A DNA stretch of 64,000 nucleotides from Mesorhizobium alhagi CCNWXJ12-2 (lineage in GTDB: Bacteria; Pseudomonadota; Alphaproteobacteria; Rhizobiales; Rhizobiaceae). Under the pieces are notes generated by a model. That model was not told the DNA's origin and did not search any database. It saw only the letters and a program-made list of their open reading frames with translations. Shown here in pieces: positions 27,905 through 41,236 of the stretch (positions are counted from its first letter, which is position 1; each line of letters begins with the position of its first letter). A program made the translations under genes and the position numbers. The DNA lies in the NCBI RefSeq assembly GCF_000236565.1, contig NZ_AHAM01000024.1:1-64000 (forward strand), in the 5' to 3' direction.

Positions 27905-28102
27905 TCAGTTGCCGCCGGCGTAAAGGCCGTCATCGAGACGCTTTTCCAGCGCCACGAGATCGTCCGGCAGCGGCATCCCCATTGCGCGCAATTCGTTGAG
28001 CTTTTCGCGCAATTGCTCATGGATTTCATGCTCGTCCTCGGGCTGATTGACCATCCCTTGCAAAAGTAGGCTGATCTGGGCCTTGATCTGTTCGAGCGCC
28101 AT
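27905..28102 (-). CDS. Small conserved hypothetical protein (65 aa)
   Basis: 65 residues, acidic and helical (QIKAQISLLLQGMVNQPEDE, EIHEQLREKLNELRAMG), likely a short coiled coil. AAGGGGG precedes the ATG. It follows hrcA on the same strand at 70 bp, the position where many relatives have grpE. I do not recognise a function. Confidence 0.65.
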   Translation of the reverse strand: MALEQIKAQISLLLQGMVNQPEDEHEIHEQLREKLNELRAMGMPLPDDLVALEKRLDDGLYAGGN

Positions 28103-28172
28103 GGCCGGTTCCCCCTTTACTCCAGTCGTAACTTTTACACCGGATGCCGCGCCGCCGCCACAGGCGGCCTGT

Positions 28173-29243
28173 TCAGCGTAGCATGCGCGAGATGAGCTGG
28201 GCGGTGTAGTCGACCATTGGAACGATGCGGGCGTAGTTCAGCCTGGTCGGGCCGATGACGCCGAGCGCGCCGACGACGCGGGCGTCCTTGTCGCGGTAGG
28301 GCGCCACGACCAGCGAGGAACCGGACAGCGAAAACAGCTTGTTTTCGGAGCCGATGAAGATGCGTACGCCAGAACCCGCCTCCGCGAGATCGAGAAGCTG
28401 GACCATGCCCTCCTTGGTCTCGAGATCCTCGAATAGATGCCGGAGCAGTTCGAGGTCGGCCTGGGCGGTGACGTTTTCCAGCAGATTGGCGCGGCCGCGC
28501 ACAATCAGCCGCGACGGCAGCCCGCTTTCGGAACCGGCCCAGACGGCAAGGCCCTTTTCCACCAGATCCTGCGATAGAGTGTCCAGGGCGGCCCTTGTCT
28601 CTTCCTTTAGACGTGCGATCTCCGCCCGAGCCTCGGCGAGCGTGCGGCCGCGTATATGGGCGTTGAGGAAATTCGAGGCTTCGTGGAGCTGCGAATTGGT
28701 GACGCCGGCCGGCAGGTCGACCACGCGGTTCTCGACGTCGCCATTTTGCGTGACCATGACGGCCAAAGCGCGTTCGGGCTCGAGCTGGATGAACTCGATA
28801 TGCTTCAGCGGCACCTCGTTCTTGGCGGCGAGCACGAGGCCGGCGCCGCGCGACATGCCCGACAGCATCTGGCTTGCCTCGGTCAGCATATGTTCAAGCG
28901 TCGCGCCGCTGCCGGAGGCCTTCAGCTGCGCCTCTATGGAGCGGCGCTCCTCGTCGGACAGGTCGCCAAGTTCCATGAAGGCATCGACGAAGAAGCGCAG
29001 CCCTTTCTGCGTCGGCAGGCGGCCGGCCGAAATATGCGGCGCATAGACGAGGCCGAGATGTTCGAGATCGCTCATCACATTGCGCACGGTGGCCGGCGAC
29101 AGCGACGAAGGCAGCATGCGCGACAGGTTGCGCGAACCGACCGGTTCTCCGTCGAGAAGATAGGAATCGACGATGCGGCGGAAGATGTCGCGCGAACGCG
29201 CGTCGAGCGATTGCAGATTCTGGTCCAGCACCGGCTTCGTCAT
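28173..29243 (-). CDS. hrcA: Heat-inducible transcription repressor HrcA
   Basis: 356 residues. An N-terminal winged helix ([20 protein letters not shown], with [20 protein letters not shown]) is followed by the HrcA GAF-like and inserted domains, ending [20 protein letters not shown]. It represses groESL and related genes at CIRCE operators and is stabilised by GroEL. The start at 29243 (MTKPVLDQ) fits the family; the frame extends 67 codons upstream without family content. It is divergent from rph as usual in rhizobia, but the next gene on its strand is a small hypothetical gene, not grpE. Confidence 0.96.
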   Translation of the reverse strand: MTKPVLDQNLQSLDARSRDIFRRIVDSYLLDGEPVGSRNLSRMLPSSLSPATVRNVMSDLEHLGLVYAPHISAGRLPTQKGLRFFVDAFMELGDLSDEERRSIEAQLKASGSGATLEHMLTEASQMLSGMSRGAGLVLAAKNEVPLKHIEFIQLEPERALAVMVTQNGDVENRVVDLPAGVTNSQLHEASNFLNAHIRGRTLAEARAEIARLKEETRAALDTLSQDLVEKGLAVWAGSESGLPSRLIVRGRANLLENVTAQADLELLRHLFEDLETKEGMVQLLDLAEAGSGVRIFIGSENKLFSLSGSSLVVAPYRDKDARVVGALGVIGPTRLNYARIVPMVDYTAQLISRMLR

Positions 29244-29404
29244 CGAAACTCCAAACCTCTGGCCAAAATATAGACGGGACCGGCGGGAACACAACCGGCA
29301 CGCCGGCCGGCCGCTTTTCCTTTGCGCCCCGGACGGCATGAGGTTACAAGCCGCCACGAGGCAGAAGCGGCCTCCAAATTCGAATTTCGAACAGAAAGTG
29401 CCTG

Positions 29405-30121
29405 ATGCGCCCCTCAAAACGCCAATACGACGAAATGCGCGCAATATCCTTCGAGCGCAATGTTTCCAAGCACGCCGAAGGTTCGTGCCTGGTGAAATTC
29501 GGCGACACGCATGTCCTGTGCACGGCGAGCCTGGAAGAGCGCGTGCCGGGCTGGATGCGCAATTCGGGCAAGGGCTGGGTGACGGCGGAATACGGCATGC
29601 TGCCGCGCTCGACCGGCGAGCGGATGCGCCGCGAGGCCTCGGCCGGCAAGCAGGGCGGGCGCACGCTGGAAATCCAGCGGCTGATCGGGCGCTCCTTGCG
29701 CGCCGTCGTCGATCTTCAGGCGCTAGGCGAAATGCAGATCACCGTCGACTGCGACGTGATCCAGGCCGATGGCGGCACCCGGACGGCGGCGATCACCGGC
29801 GGCTGGGTAGCGCTGCACGACTGCCTGCGCTGGATGGAAGCGCGCCAGATGACGAGCGTGTCGAAGGTGCTGAAGGACCACGTCGCCGCTATCTCATGCG
29901 GCATCCATGACGGCCAGCCTGTGCTCGACCTCGATTATCTTGAGGATTCGTCGGCCGGCACTGACGCCAATTTCGTCATGACCGGCAAGGGCGGCATCGT
30001 CGAAATCCAGGGCACGGCCGAGGGCGTGCCGTTTACCGAGGAAGAATTCGCGGCGCTGATGGCGCTTGCCAAGAAGGGCATTTCGCGGCTGGTCAGCCTG
30101 CAGCAGATGGCGGTGGGGTAG
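29405..30121 (+). CDS. rph: Ribonuclease PH
   Basis: 238 residues, full length. The phosphorolytic exonuclease trims tRNA 3' ends and other RNAs. RNase PH features run throughout: [36 protein letters not shown] and [19 protein letters not shown]. It begins the rightward housekeeping run rph-VOC-rdgB-hemW, with short gaps or overlaps. Confidence 0.97.
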   Translation: MRPSKRQYDEMRAISFERNVSKHAEGSCLVKFGDTHVLCTASLEERVPGWMRNSGKGWVTAEYGMLPRSTGERMRREASAGKQGGRTLEIQRLIGRSLRAVVDLQALGEMQITVDCDVIQADGGTRTAAITGGWVALHDCLRWMEARQMTSVSKVLKDHVAAISCGIHDGQPVLDLDYLEDSSAGTDANFVMTGKGGIVEIQGTAEGVPFTEEEFAALMALAKKGISRLVSLQQMAVG

Positions 30122-30129
30122 AGGCTGAC

Positions 30130-30558
30130 ATGACGCCCTCGGCGATCCTCGAATCCGCACTTTACGTCACTGATCTCGATGCGGCGGAAGCGTTTTATCG
30201 CGAAGTGCTGGGGCTGGAAGTGATCGCCAGGGCTGAAGGCCGCCATATATTCTTCCGCTGCGGGGCGGGCGTGCTCCTGCTGTTCAATGCCGAGGCGACG
30301 CGGCAGGCGCCGCCGCCGGATGCCAAGCTGCCTGTGCCGCCGCACGGCGCCGCCGGCCCGGGGCATCTGTGTTTTTCCGCGACCGGTGACGAGATCGCGC
30401 GGTGGAAAGCGCATCTCGAAGCGCAGAACATCGACATCGAAGCCGACTTCGAATGGCCCTCTTCCGGCAAGAGCTCAGGAGGCGGCCGTTCAATCTATTT
30501 CCGCGATCCTTCCGGCAATTCGCTGGAATTCGCCGAGCCGAAAATCTGGGGTATGTGA
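30130..30558 (+). CDS. VOC family (glyoxalase-like) protein
   Basis: 142 residues of two beta-alpha-beta-beta-beta modules: [20 protein letters not shown], then a second half ending [19 protein letters not shown]. The metal-ligand pattern of the superfamily is partly visible (E near the C-terminus). It may be a dioxygenase, lyase or resistance-type binding protein; the sequence does not decide. It starts 8 bp after rph, and its stop overlaps the rdgB start by one base, so it is co-translated with them. Confidence 0.88.
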   Translation: MTPSAILESALYVTDLDAAEAFYREVLGLEVIARAEGRHIFFRCGAGVLLLFNAEATRQAPPPDAKLPVPPHGAAGPGHLCFSATGDEIARWKAHLEAQNIDIEADFEWPSSGKSSGGGRSIYFRDPSGNSLEFAEPKIWGM

Positions 30559-31205
30559 TGCGGCCACTGGAAGACAAGAAGATCGTCGTGGCCAGCCACA
30601 ATGACGGCAAGCTGCGCGAATTCGCGCAACTGATGGCGCCATTCGGCTTCGAGGCGAAGTCGGCTGCGGAACTCGGCCTGCCGGAGCCGGACGAAACCGG
30701 CACGACCTTTGAGGAGAACGCCTACATCAAGGCGTATGCCGCAGCCAAGGCGACCGGCCTGCCGGCGCTGTCGGATGATTCCGGCCTCTGCGTCGACGCG
30801 CTGGACGGGCAGCCCGGAATCTACACCGCCAACTGGGCCGAAACCCCGGAAGGCGGGCGCGACTTCGCCATCGCCATGCAGCGCACCGAGATCGCGCTGC
30901 ACGAAGTGGGCGCGTCCGACCCCGCGCGCCGCGCCGGCAAGTTCGTAGCCGTGATCTGCCTTGCCTGGCCTGACGGGTACGCTGAGTATTTCCGCGGCGA
31001 GGCCGAAGGCACGCTTGTATGGCCGCCGCGCGGCGACAAGGGCTTCGGCTATGATCCGGTGTTCCAGCCGAACGGCTACGAGAAGACCTTCGGCGAGATG
31101 GACGCCGAACAGAAGCATGGCTGGAAGCCGGGCCAGGCCGAGGCCCTGTCACACCGCGCCCGCGCCTTCCAGAAATTCGCCCGCGCCAAGCTCGGCGCGA
31201 CGTGA
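30558..31205 (+). CDS. rdgB: RdgB/HAM1 non-canonical purine NTP pyrophosphatase
   Basis: 215 residues. It hydrolyses dITP, XTP and ITP to monophosphates and keeps deaminated bases out of DNA. Key motifs: [13 protein letters not shown] at the start, [14 protein letters not shown] and [14 protein letters not shown] in the first third, and [12 protein letters not shown] near the end. ATG 30558 overlaps the VOC stop; its own stop overlaps the hemW start (GTGA). Confidence 0.96.
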   Translation: MRPLEDKKIVVASHNDGKLREFAQLMAPFGFEAKSAAELGLPEPDETGTTFEENAYIKAYAAAKATGLPALSDDSGLCVDALDGQPGIYTANWAETPEGGRDFAIAMQRTEIALHEVGASDPARRAGKFVAVICLAWPDGYAEYFRGEAEGTLVWPPRGDKGFGYDPVFQPNGYEKTFGEMDAEQKHGWKPGQAEALSHRARAFQKFARAKLGAT

Positions 31206-32371
31206 CGGAGAGCGCGTTGACGGGCCGCGATCCGGGCTTCGGCGTCTATGTGCACTGGCCTTTCTGCGCGGCCAAATGCCCGTATTGCGACTTCAACAGC
31301 CATGTCCGCCATCGGCCGGTGGACCAGGAACGCTTCGCCCGCGCCTTCGACACCGAACTGAAGACGATGCGCGCCCGCACCGGGCCGCGCGAAGTGACCA
31401 GCATATTCCTCGGCGGCGGCACGCCGTCGCTGATGCGGCCCGAGACGGTGGCCAGCGTGCTCGATTCGGTGGCGAAGCACTGGACGGTGCCGGACGGCAT
31501 CGAGATCACGCTGGAGGCCAACCCCTCCTCGGTCGAGGCCGAGCGCTTCCGCGGCTATCGCGCCGCGGGCGTCAACCGGGTTTCGCTTGGCGTGCAGGCG
31601 CTGAACGATACCGATCTGCGATTCCTGGGACGGCTGCACAATGTTTCCGAAGCGCTGCATGCGATCGAACTCGCGCGACAAATCCTTCCCCGGCTGTCCT
31701 TCGACCTGATCTATGCGCGGCCAGGCCAGACGCCGGAAGCCTGGAGCGCCGAGCTCGAACAGGCGATCGGCCGCGCGGCCGACCATCTGTCGCTCTATCA
31801 ACTGACGATCGAGGAAGGCACGCGCTTTCACACGCTCTATGCGGCGGGAAAATTTGAGATCCCCGACGGCGACCACGCCGCCGAACTCTATGCAGTCACG
31901 CAGGAGGTGACTGCGGCGCGCGGACTGCCGGCCTACGAGATTTCCAATCACGCCAAGCCGGGCGCGGAAAGCCGGCACAACCTCACCTACTGGCGCTACG
32001 GCGAATATGTCGGCGTCGGCCCGGGCGCGCATGGCCGCTTCATCGAGAATGGCCGGCGGGTGGTGACGATCGCGGAAAAAATGCCGGAAACCTGGGCCAA
32101 TCTGGTCGAGGCCAAGGGCCATGGCATCACCGGCGGAGAGATCCTGACGCGCTCGGAAGAAGCAGACGAATTCCTGCTGATGGGGCTACGGCTGGCCGAA
32201 GGCATCGATCTGGCGCGCTACGAGCAGCTTTCGGGCCGGCCACTGTCTTCGCCGCGCATGTCGATCCTGCAGGGCGAAGGGCTGGTGGCGCCGGTTGGCA
32301 ATTCGCGCCTGCGCGCGACCCCGTCGGGCATGATCGTGCTGGATGCGGTGGTGGCGGACCTGGCGCGGTAG
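31202..32371 (+). CDS. hemW: Radical SAM protein HemW (haem chaperone)
   Basis: 389 residues. The radical-SAM cluster motif CAAKCPYC (CxxxCxxC) is near residue 20, and the HNLTYW motif (HNxxYW) near 260 separates HemW from the true coproporphyrinogen dehydrogenase HemN. HemW inserts haem into respiratory proteins. A GTG start at 31202 overlaps the rdgB stop. It ends the tightly packed rph-VOC-rdgB-hemW run. Confidence 0.95.
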   Translation: MTESALTGRDPGFGVYVHWPFCAAKCPYCDFNSHVRHRPVDQERFARAFDTELKTMRARTGPREVTSIFLGGGTPSLMRPETVASVLDSVAKHWTVPDGIEITLEANPSSVEAERFRGYRAAGVNRVSLGVQALNDTDLRFLGRLHNVSEALHAIELARQILPRLSFDLIYARPGQTPEAWSAELEQAIGRAADHLSLYQLTIEEGTRFHTLYAAGKFEIPDGDHAAELYAVTQEVTAARGLPAYEISNHAKPGAESRHNLTYWRYGEYVGVGPGAHGRFIENGRRVVTIAEKMPETWANLVEAKGHGITGGEILTRSEEADEFLLMGLRLAEGIDLARYEQLSGRPLSSPRMSILQGEGLVAPVGNSRLRATPSGMIVLDAVVADLAR

Positions 32372-32373
32372 TC

Positions 32374-32571
32374 CTAGCGCAACGGCTTTGGGCGTTTAAC
32401 GGCAGCTGCAGCCGATTTCAGCCTCTTTGATCGTTTGGCGCGTTCTGCGAGCTGATGCTTGATTTCCTCGCGGTTCGCATCCTTGTCCTTGGCGGCCGAT
32501 TCATGCGGCATAGGGTTCTTCCGGCCGGCATAGTAAGGCTCGAACACATCCTGGAACTCAATACCGCTCAT
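32374..32571 (-). CDS. Small conserved hypothetical protein (65 aa)
   Basis: 65 residues, strongly basic in its second half (KHQLAERAKRSKRLKSAAAA) and ending KRPKPLR. It opens SGIEFQDVFEPYYAGRKNP. It is convergent with hemW, 2 bp from its stop, and divergent from rsmI. I do not recognise a family; the basic tail suggests nucleic-acid or ribosome contact, as inference only. Confidence 0.6.
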   Translation of the reverse strand: MSGIEFQDVFEPYYAGRKNPMPHESAAKDKDANREEIKHQLAERAKRSKRLKSAAAAVKRPKPLR

Positions 32572-32702
32572 CTCGATCCTCCAATGGGCCGGTGAAACAC
32601 GGCAGTGACGGTTTGGTTCCGCAAATTCCGCACGCTGCGAACGGCTTTTTGCAACGCCCGCGCCGGCATGGCAGAACAGTGTGAAAATCAGCGGGGATTG
32701 GC

Positions 32703-33598
<896 letters not shown>

Positions 33599-33602
<4 letters not shown>

Positions 33603-33973
33603 CCGACGCCTCGACTAGACGCTTCAAGGCCTACCGGCGCGGCCATCGCGGCGAATGGCTGGCGGCGCTGGCGCTGATGGCGAAGGGATTCCGCATCGTC
33701 GAACGGCGCTACCGGACAAAGCTCGGCGAGATCGACCTTATCGCGCGGCGTGGCGACCTGGTGCTGATCGTCGAGGTCAAGGCGCGGCCGACGCTGATGG
33801 CGGCAATGGAAGCTTTGGGGCGCGAGTCGGAGCGGCGCATAGAGGGTTGCGCCGACCTCTGGCTGTCGCGGCAATCGGATTACGGAAGATTGTCGGTGCG
33901 GTTCGACATGGTGGCGGTGCTGCCGTGGCGCTGGCCTGTGCATGTGCAGAACGCTTTCTACGGGCGGAATTAG
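33599..33973 (+). CDS. YraN family (UPF0102) endonuclease-like protein
   Basis: 124 residues with a restriction-endonuclease-like fold: [20 protein letters not shown], then the catalytic-type motif [23 protein letters not shown] (E...D...ExK, written here only in part). Often paired with rsmI, as here with a 4-bp overlap. In many rhizobia gshB follows; here it is replaced by an unrelated cyclase gene. Function not established. Confidence 0.92.
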
Positions 33974-34048
33974 AGCACAAATCGGACTTGCCCTAACGTC
34001 GTCCAGGCAACATTCTCTTCTGCTCGGACGCCAGAAGGAGAGAACATC

Positions 34049-34873
34049 ATGTGCCATCATTGCGTCATCGAATCCGTGAAGGCGGGCATGCTCAGCCGCC
34101 GCAATTTCTTCAAGGGAAGCATCGCCGCCGCTGGAGCTGCGGCGCTGGCGGCGACGGCCGCGCCAAGGCCGCTTTTCGCGCAGGCTCCGGGGAAGGCCGA
34201 AGACCTCACCCACGAACTCTGGGATAACTTCCCGACCTATTTCGGCGGACAGCAATTCTTCGCCGAGCAGAAATTCAGCTTCGAGAAGGATACGTTCAAT
34301 CTTTATGAATGGCGCATCAGCGAGCACACCGGCACCCATATCGACGCGCCGCTGCATTTCACCGCCGATGGCAAGTCAGTGGCGGAATTGCCGATCGACG
34401 ATCTGATCGCGCCGCTGGCCATCATCGACATACGCGCCAAGGCCGACAAGGACCCCGATGCACAGGTCACGCCCGACGATATCCAGGCGTGGATCACCGC
34501 CAATGGCGACCTGCCCGAGGGCGCTGTGGTGGCCATGCTGTCGGGCTGGGGCGCGCATGTCGCGACCGAGAAGTTCCGCAACGTCGGCGATGACGGCAAG
34601 ACGCTGCACTTTCCCGGCTTTCACGTCGAGGCGGCGCAATTCCTGATCGAGCAGCCCTCGGTGAAGGCCATCGCGGTCGACACATTGTCGCTTGATCATG
34701 GGCCATCGCCGGATTTCATCGTCCACAACACCTGGCTGCCTAGCGGCCGCTACGGCATCGAGGCGGTAGCCAATCTGGACAGACTGCCGGCGAAGGGCGC
34801 GACGATCGTGGTCGGCGCGCCGAAGGTCAGGGGCGGCACCGGCGGCCCGGCTCGGATTTTCGCGATGGTGTAA
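34049..34873 (+). CDS. Cyclase family protein (kynurenine formamidase-like), Tat-exported
   Basis: 274 residues. A twin-arginine signal (LSRRNFFKG, about residues 15-23) followed by an Ala-rich hydrophobic stretch ends near PLFAQA, so it is exported folded. The catalytic domain has the metal-binding HTGTHIDAPLHF motif (HxGTHxDxPxH, about residue 95) and a later DTLSLDHGPSPDF loop, as in the arylformamidase/cyclase family, which opens cyclic or formyl-amide substrates with Mn or Zn. GGAGAG precedes the ATG. Substrate unknown. Confidence 0.88.
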   Translation: MCHHCVIESVKAGMLSRRNFFKGSIAAAGAAALAATAAPRPLFAQAPGKAEDLTHELWDNFPTYFGGQQFFAEQKFSFEKDTFNLYEWRISEHTGTHIDAPLHFTADGKSVAELPIDDLIAPLAIIDIRAKADKDPDAQVTPDDIQAWITANGDLPEGAVVAMLSGWGAHVATEKFRNVGDDGKTLHFPGFHVEAAQFLIEQPSVKAIAVDTLSLDHGPSPDFIVHNTWLPSGRYGIEAVANLDRLPAKGATIVVGAPKVRGGTGGPARIFAMV

Positions 34874-35014
34874 GGTCTGTCCGAAAGAGGCTAGTCACTA
34901 ACCCAACCTCGTCGCTCGACAGGCTCGCGGCTCTCGAGCGGTCGCGGTAGTGCCAAATCCCCAAGCTCAGGGGTTGTGCGATGAAGCGGTTGGCCGGTTG
35001 CGCGTTGCTTCGTG

Positions 35015-35113
35015 GTTCGGCAGGCTCACCATGAGGCAATGGGTACGTCGTTCACAGCGACGAGAGCAAAATCCGGAGGCGCAACGGTAGCCCTCATGGT
35101 GAGCCTGTCGAAC
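35015..35113. repeat. Inverted repeat of the GTTCGxCAGGCTCACCATGAG family
   Basis: 35015-35035 and 35093-35113 are inverted copies of a 21-base unit with one mismatch. The unit is a common dispersed repeat in alphaproteobacteria. A third, partial copy (GCTCGACAGGCTCG) is near 34916. These fill most of the 322-bp gap 34874-35195; I see no gene in it. Confidence 0.75.
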
Positions 35114-35195
35114 GTCTACGGATGGACGGCTTGAAACCCGGCCCGCAGCCGGCTATCGGGCAACCCCGCCCGATATGCGGCGAAGGAGACCGACG

Positions 35196-35426
35196 ATGAC
35201 GCTTCCCGACAGACTGAGCAATGACGAGCGCAGCCCCTTCTACGACGCCGAGGTGCTGGAGCGTGGCGTCGGCATCCTGTTCAATGGCAAGGAGCGGACC
35301 GATGTCAGCGAATATTGCGTCAGCGAGGGCTGGATACGGGTGCCGGCGGGCAACTCCAAGGACCGCTTCGGCCAGCCAATGACCGTGAAGCTGAAGGGTG
35401 AGGTCAAGCCCTTCGTGCCGGAATAG
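35196..35426 (+). CDS. DUF3297 family protein
   Basis: 76 residues: LPDRLSNDERSPFYDAEVL at the start and GWIRVPAGNSKDRFGQP in the second half identify DUF3297, a small family of unknown function in alpha- and gammaproteobacteria. GAAGGAGACC precedes ATG 35196, which decides the start over one 21 bases upstream. It converges on the P450 gene. Confidence 0.85.
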   Translation: MTLPDRLSNDERSPFYDAEVLERGVGILFNGKERTDVSEYCVSEGWIRVPAGNSKDRFGQPMTVKLKGEVKPFVPE

Positions 35427-35478
35427 CTGCCCGTTCTCGAGATGATCCCGCGAACCGGTCCGCTTTGCGGAATCTGCT

Positions 35479-36849
35479 CTACCGCCGAGGCGTGACCCGC
35501 ATCGGCAGGCCGCCCTGTGGCTGCGTGGTCAACTTCTGCACCGGCCACGGCTTCGTCTCGGCAAGCGTGTCGAAGCGGAAGCGCGAGAGCAGGACGGCGA
35601 GCGCGATCACCGCCTCCTGCATAGCGAAGCTCGCGCCTATGCAGACGCGTGGGCCTGCGCCGAAAGGCAGGTACTGGTAGCGGTCGATCTTCTCGCGGTT
35701 GCCGGGGTGGAAACGCTCCGGCATGAAGGCGTCGGGCTGGTCCCATAGCTTGCGGTGGCGATGCACGGTCCACGGCATCATCAGCACGGCCGCACGTTTC
35801 GGTATGTAGAGGCCCTTGTATGTCTCCGGCTCGATCGGCTCGCGGTTGATGGACGGCGCGGGCGGATAGAGCCGCAGCGCCTCCTCGAAGGCGGCGCGGG
35901 TGAAGGGCATGGCATCGAGCCATTTGACCGGGTCGGGCTCGCGGGCGAGCACAGCGTCGATCTCGGCCTCGACCCTGTCGCGCTCCCACGGCGCTTCCGC
36001 GAGGCAATAGATGGTCCAGCCGAGCGCACGCGCCGTCGTTTCGTGGCCGGCGCCGATGAAGGTGATGATGTTGTCCTCGATTTCGTCTCGCGACAGGCCG
36101 TCCGGACCTTCGGCGCGCAGCAGCAGCGTCAGGAAATCCTCCGGCGCGGCCTTGGGATCGCGCGCGATCTTCTCCTTGCGCATTGCCACCGTGTCGGCGA
36201 CGATCTTGCGGAAATAGGCCATGGTCTTGCGCCCGCGCAGGCGGGTGAGGCGCGGCAGCCATTCCGGCGCGCGCAATAGATCGAGCGGATCGACGCGGCC
36301 CATCGTTTCGAACAGGCGGTCGATCTCGGCGTTGAAGCCGCCCGGCGTGCCGGCGATCTCGCCGGAAAACAGCGTTTCGGCAAGGATGTCGTAGGTGAGT
36401 TGCGTCATGTCGTGCGAGATGTCGGTGCTGTCGACTTCCTCGTAGCGTTTGAGGAAGTCGAGACTGCAGTCGAGCATCGGCTTGGCGAAACCGAAAATGT
36501 GGCGCGGCGTGAAGACGGGCGCCATCGCCTTGCGGGAACGCTTCCAGACCTCGCCTTCCGCGGTTAGCAGCCCGTCGCGCAGGATCGGCCGCAGGATCAT
36601 CTGGCGCACCGTCGCCATCTTGTAGTTCTTCGCATTGTCGACGAGGACGTGGCGGATGAGGCCCGGATCGTTGGCGATGACCAGCGGCCCGCCTATGCCG
36701 GTGACCGAAATCCACGGTTCGTTGTAGGAGGGCTCGCCCCACAGTTCGAGCGGGTTGCGGTAGACGATGCGGATCATCTCCAGCGTCGAAGGCGGTTTTG
36801 TGCGCGGTTTCGGCGCGGGGGGGATGAAGGGGGCCGGCTTGATGTCCAT
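35479..36849 (-). CDS. Cytochrome P450
   Basis: 456 residues. The haem ligand loop FGAGPRVCIGASFA, the I-helix AGHETT (FIGAGHETTA) and the ExxR motif (EALRLYP) are all present, so the enzyme should be active. No N-terminal anchor is seen, so it is a soluble bacterial P450. Its redox partner (ferredoxin, reductase) is not adjacent. The start at 36849 (MDIKPAPFIPP) has no strong ribosome site; the frame extends 12 codons upstream. Substrate unknown. Confidence 0.95.
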   Translation of the reverse strand: MDIKPAPFIPPAPKPRTKPPSTLEMIRIVYRNPLELWGEPSYNEPWISVTGIGGPLVIANDPGLIRHVLVDNAKNYKMATVRQMILRPILRDGLLTAEGEVWKRSRKAMAPVFTPRHIFGFAKPMLDCSLDFLKRYEEVDSTDISHDMTQLTYDILAETLFSGEIAGTPGGFNAEIDRLFETMGRVDPLDLLRAPEWLPRLTRLRGRKTMAYFRKIVADTVAMRKEKIARDPKAAPEDFLTLLLRAEGPDGLSRDEIEDNIITFIGAGHETTARALGWTIYCLAEAPWERDRVEAEIDAVLAREPDPVKWLDAMPFTRAAFEEALRLYPPAPSINREPIEPETYKGLYIPKRAAVLMMPWTVHRHRKLWDQPDAFMPERFHPGNREKIDRYQYLPFGAGPRVCIGASFAMQEAVIALAVLLSRFRFDTLAETKPWPVQKLTTQPQGGLPMRVTPRR

Positions 36850-36930
36850 GGCCGGGAATATAGGCCCGCCCCTCGACGGCGTCACGGTGAAAAGCCGGAC
36901 CGCCGCTGCCCGGCTCTCAAGGGACGGCCG

Positions 36931-38337
36931 TTACTCGGCCGGCATTTCCGGCTGCGTCTCTCCAGCCGGCGCTTCAGGTTGCGTCTCACCCGCCGGCATT
37001 TCGGGCTCGGTCGCGCCAGTCGCTGTCGGATCGGCCGGGCTCACCTTCCAGATCGTGCCGCCGCTGTCGTCCGCCACCAGCAATCCGCCGTCAGGCAGGA
37101 AGGCCACGCTGGCGGGGCGTCCCCAGACATTCGCCCTGGCGTCTCCCTCGGTCCAGAAGCCGGTGAGAAAATTGTCGTACCAGCCTTCCGGCGCGCCTTC
37201 ATTGAAGGCCGCACGCACCAGCTTGTAGCCGGTCGGATCGGCGCGGTTCCACGAACCCTTCAGCACGACAATCGCGTCGCCGCGGTACTCCTCGGGCCAG
37301 TTGTCCGGGACGAAGGCGAAATCCATGGCCGAGGAGTGCGACTCGAACAGCAGCTCTGGCATTTTCGTCTGCTCGACCTTTTCTGGTGCGCGCTCGGCGA
37401 AATCCGGCATCGGCTTGCCGCCCAGATAGGCGTATGGCCAGCCGTAGAAATCGCCCTCAGCCACCCGCGTCATGTAGTCCGGCACCAGCTGGTTGCCGAG
37501 CCCGTCGCGCTCCTGCACGACGGCCCACAACTCGCCGGTATCGGGATGGAAATGGATGCCAGTCGGATTGCGCATTCCGGATGCGAATGTCCGCTGGTTC
37601 TTTCCGTCTGCGTCGAACACCTGGATCGAAGCCTTCATCTCCGGTTCTTCGGCAATGTTGCCCATGGAGCCCACACCGACATAGAGAGAACCGTCCTTCG
37701 GATCGACGGCCAGCGCGCGCGAGGTGTGGCCCTCGACAGGGCCGAACACGCCCTGTTCCGTTACCGCGATATGGTCGGCAGGCGTCTGCGGGCCTGTTGC
37801 TTCGCCACCCTGCTTGAGCAGATTGCCCATATCGGGCCTTATGCCGCCCATCTTGAACGGCACGCGCCATATTCCCTGCGCGTCCGCGACCAGTATATGG
37901 CCTTTGTGCTCACCGTCGGGCACGACCGCCATGCCGTAAGGCTCCTCGAAGCCGCCGGCGAAGCGCGACACGGTGTCGGCCTTGCCGTCGCCGTCCTCGT
38001 CGCGAAGGAAAGTGACGTAGCCGGCGTCCTGTTCTGCCAGGAGCACGTCGCCATTCTCCAGCACCAGCAGCTTGCGTGGATGCTTCAGTCCTTCGGCGAA
38101 GAGCGAGATGGAGAAGCCTTGCGGGGCCTTGGGCTCCTTGCCATTGCGTGGGATCACTTTCGGCGCGTTGCGCACTGCCTCGTCGGCATAGGGTTCGGGC
38201 AGGTCCTCGGCCCGTATCTCGAACCGTTTGCCGGGCTCCTGATCGGCCATGGGAGACTGGGCGTCCTGCGCCTGGACGACAGCGGATGCGGCGGTCGCAA
38301 GCGCGGTCGCCGCCGTCAATCTGAGTAGGAAAATCAT
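36931..38337 (-). CDS. PQQ-dependent sorbosone dehydrogenase family protein
   Basis: 468 residues. A signal peptide (ends near VVQAQ) exports it; AGGAGG lies 8 bases before ATG 38337. The propeller shows GFSISLFAEGLKHPRKLLVL, MRNPTGIHFHPDTGELW and GDFYGWPYAYLGG, as in the truncated paralogue at window position 1-1099. The C-terminus ends in a Pro/Glu-rich tail with PAGETQPE repeated twice plus a variant copy, probably an unstructured linker. Oxidises a sugar or aldehyde in the periplasm; substrate unknown. Confidence 0.9.
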   Translation of the reverse strand: MIFLLRLTAATALATAASAVVQAQDAQSPMADQEPGKRFEIRAEDLPEPYADEAVRNAPKVIPRNGKEPKAPQGFSISLFAEGLKHPRKLLVLENGDVLLAEQDAGYVTFLRDEDGDGKADTVSRFAGGFEEPYGMAVVPDGEHKGHILVADAQGIWRVPFKMGGIRPDMGNLLKQGGEATGPQTPADHIAVTEQGVFGPVEGHTSRALAVDPKDGSLYVGVGSMGNIAEEPEMKASIQVFDADGKNQRTFASGMRNPTGIHFHPDTGELWAVVQERDGLGNQLVPDYMTRVAEGDFYGWPYAYLGGKPMPDFAERAPEKVEQTKMPELLFESHSSAMDFAFVPDNWPEEYRGDAIVVLKGSWNRADPTGYKLVRAAFNEGAPEGWYDNFLTGFWTEGDARANVWGRPASVAFLPDGGLLVADDSGGTIWKVSPADPTATGATEPEMPAGETQPEAPAGETQPEMPAE

Positions 38338-38530
38338 CGCAGCGTTCCTCCTTTGCGGGGCTCGGGCCCTCGTCCCGATCTCCCCCGACAACTGGCGAAG
38401 CAGCGATCTGTTTCACACTTTCGCATTTGCCGGCTCCGGGTCACCCGAACGTGATGCCGCCCCGCGCCGACAGGTCCGCCGGCTCAAAATTCGTGGCGGC
38501 TCGTTCTCGCCATCAAAACGCCTGCAAACC

Positions 38531-38559
38531 TTGGAAAAACCGCCTGGAACGCCTATATC
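38531..38559 (+). promoter_or_regulatory. Candidate sigma-70 promoter of gyrB
   Basis: TTGGAA (38531-38536), 17 bases, TATATC (38554-38559), about 70 bp before the gyrB start. Spacing is optimal and both boxes differ modestly from consensus. Confidence 0.5.
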
Positions 38560-38616
38560 TGCGGTATCTCAGCGCGCGCGATTCGGTTGCTTTTCGCGCG
38601 CTTTCTTTCGGCATAG

Positions 38617-41079
<2,463 letters not shown>

Positions 41080-41173
41080 TTCGGCCCGAATAATTCCTAC
41101 TGGAGTCCGGTGGCCGCCCTCGCCGGACAGTTGCTGTTCCCCAATTGCAATTCATCGGGAAAGCCAGCAATCT

Positions 41174-41218
41174 GTTTGCCGCCGCAACGAAACGTGATTG
41201 TTTCGTAAGACGGCAAAC
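41174..41218 (+). promoter_or_regulatory. Nested hairpin in the leader of the ABC importer operon
   Basis: Outer arms GTTTGCCG (41174-41181) and CGGCAAAC (41211-41218) enclose inner arms ACGAAAC (41187-41193) and GTTTCGT (41200-41206). The whole structure ends 6 bases before the ribosome site GGAGGAG of the binding-protein gene. It may be an operator dyad or an RNA element that gates translation. Confidence 0.5.
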
Positions 41219-41236
41219 GACAGGGAGGAGTTTTCG

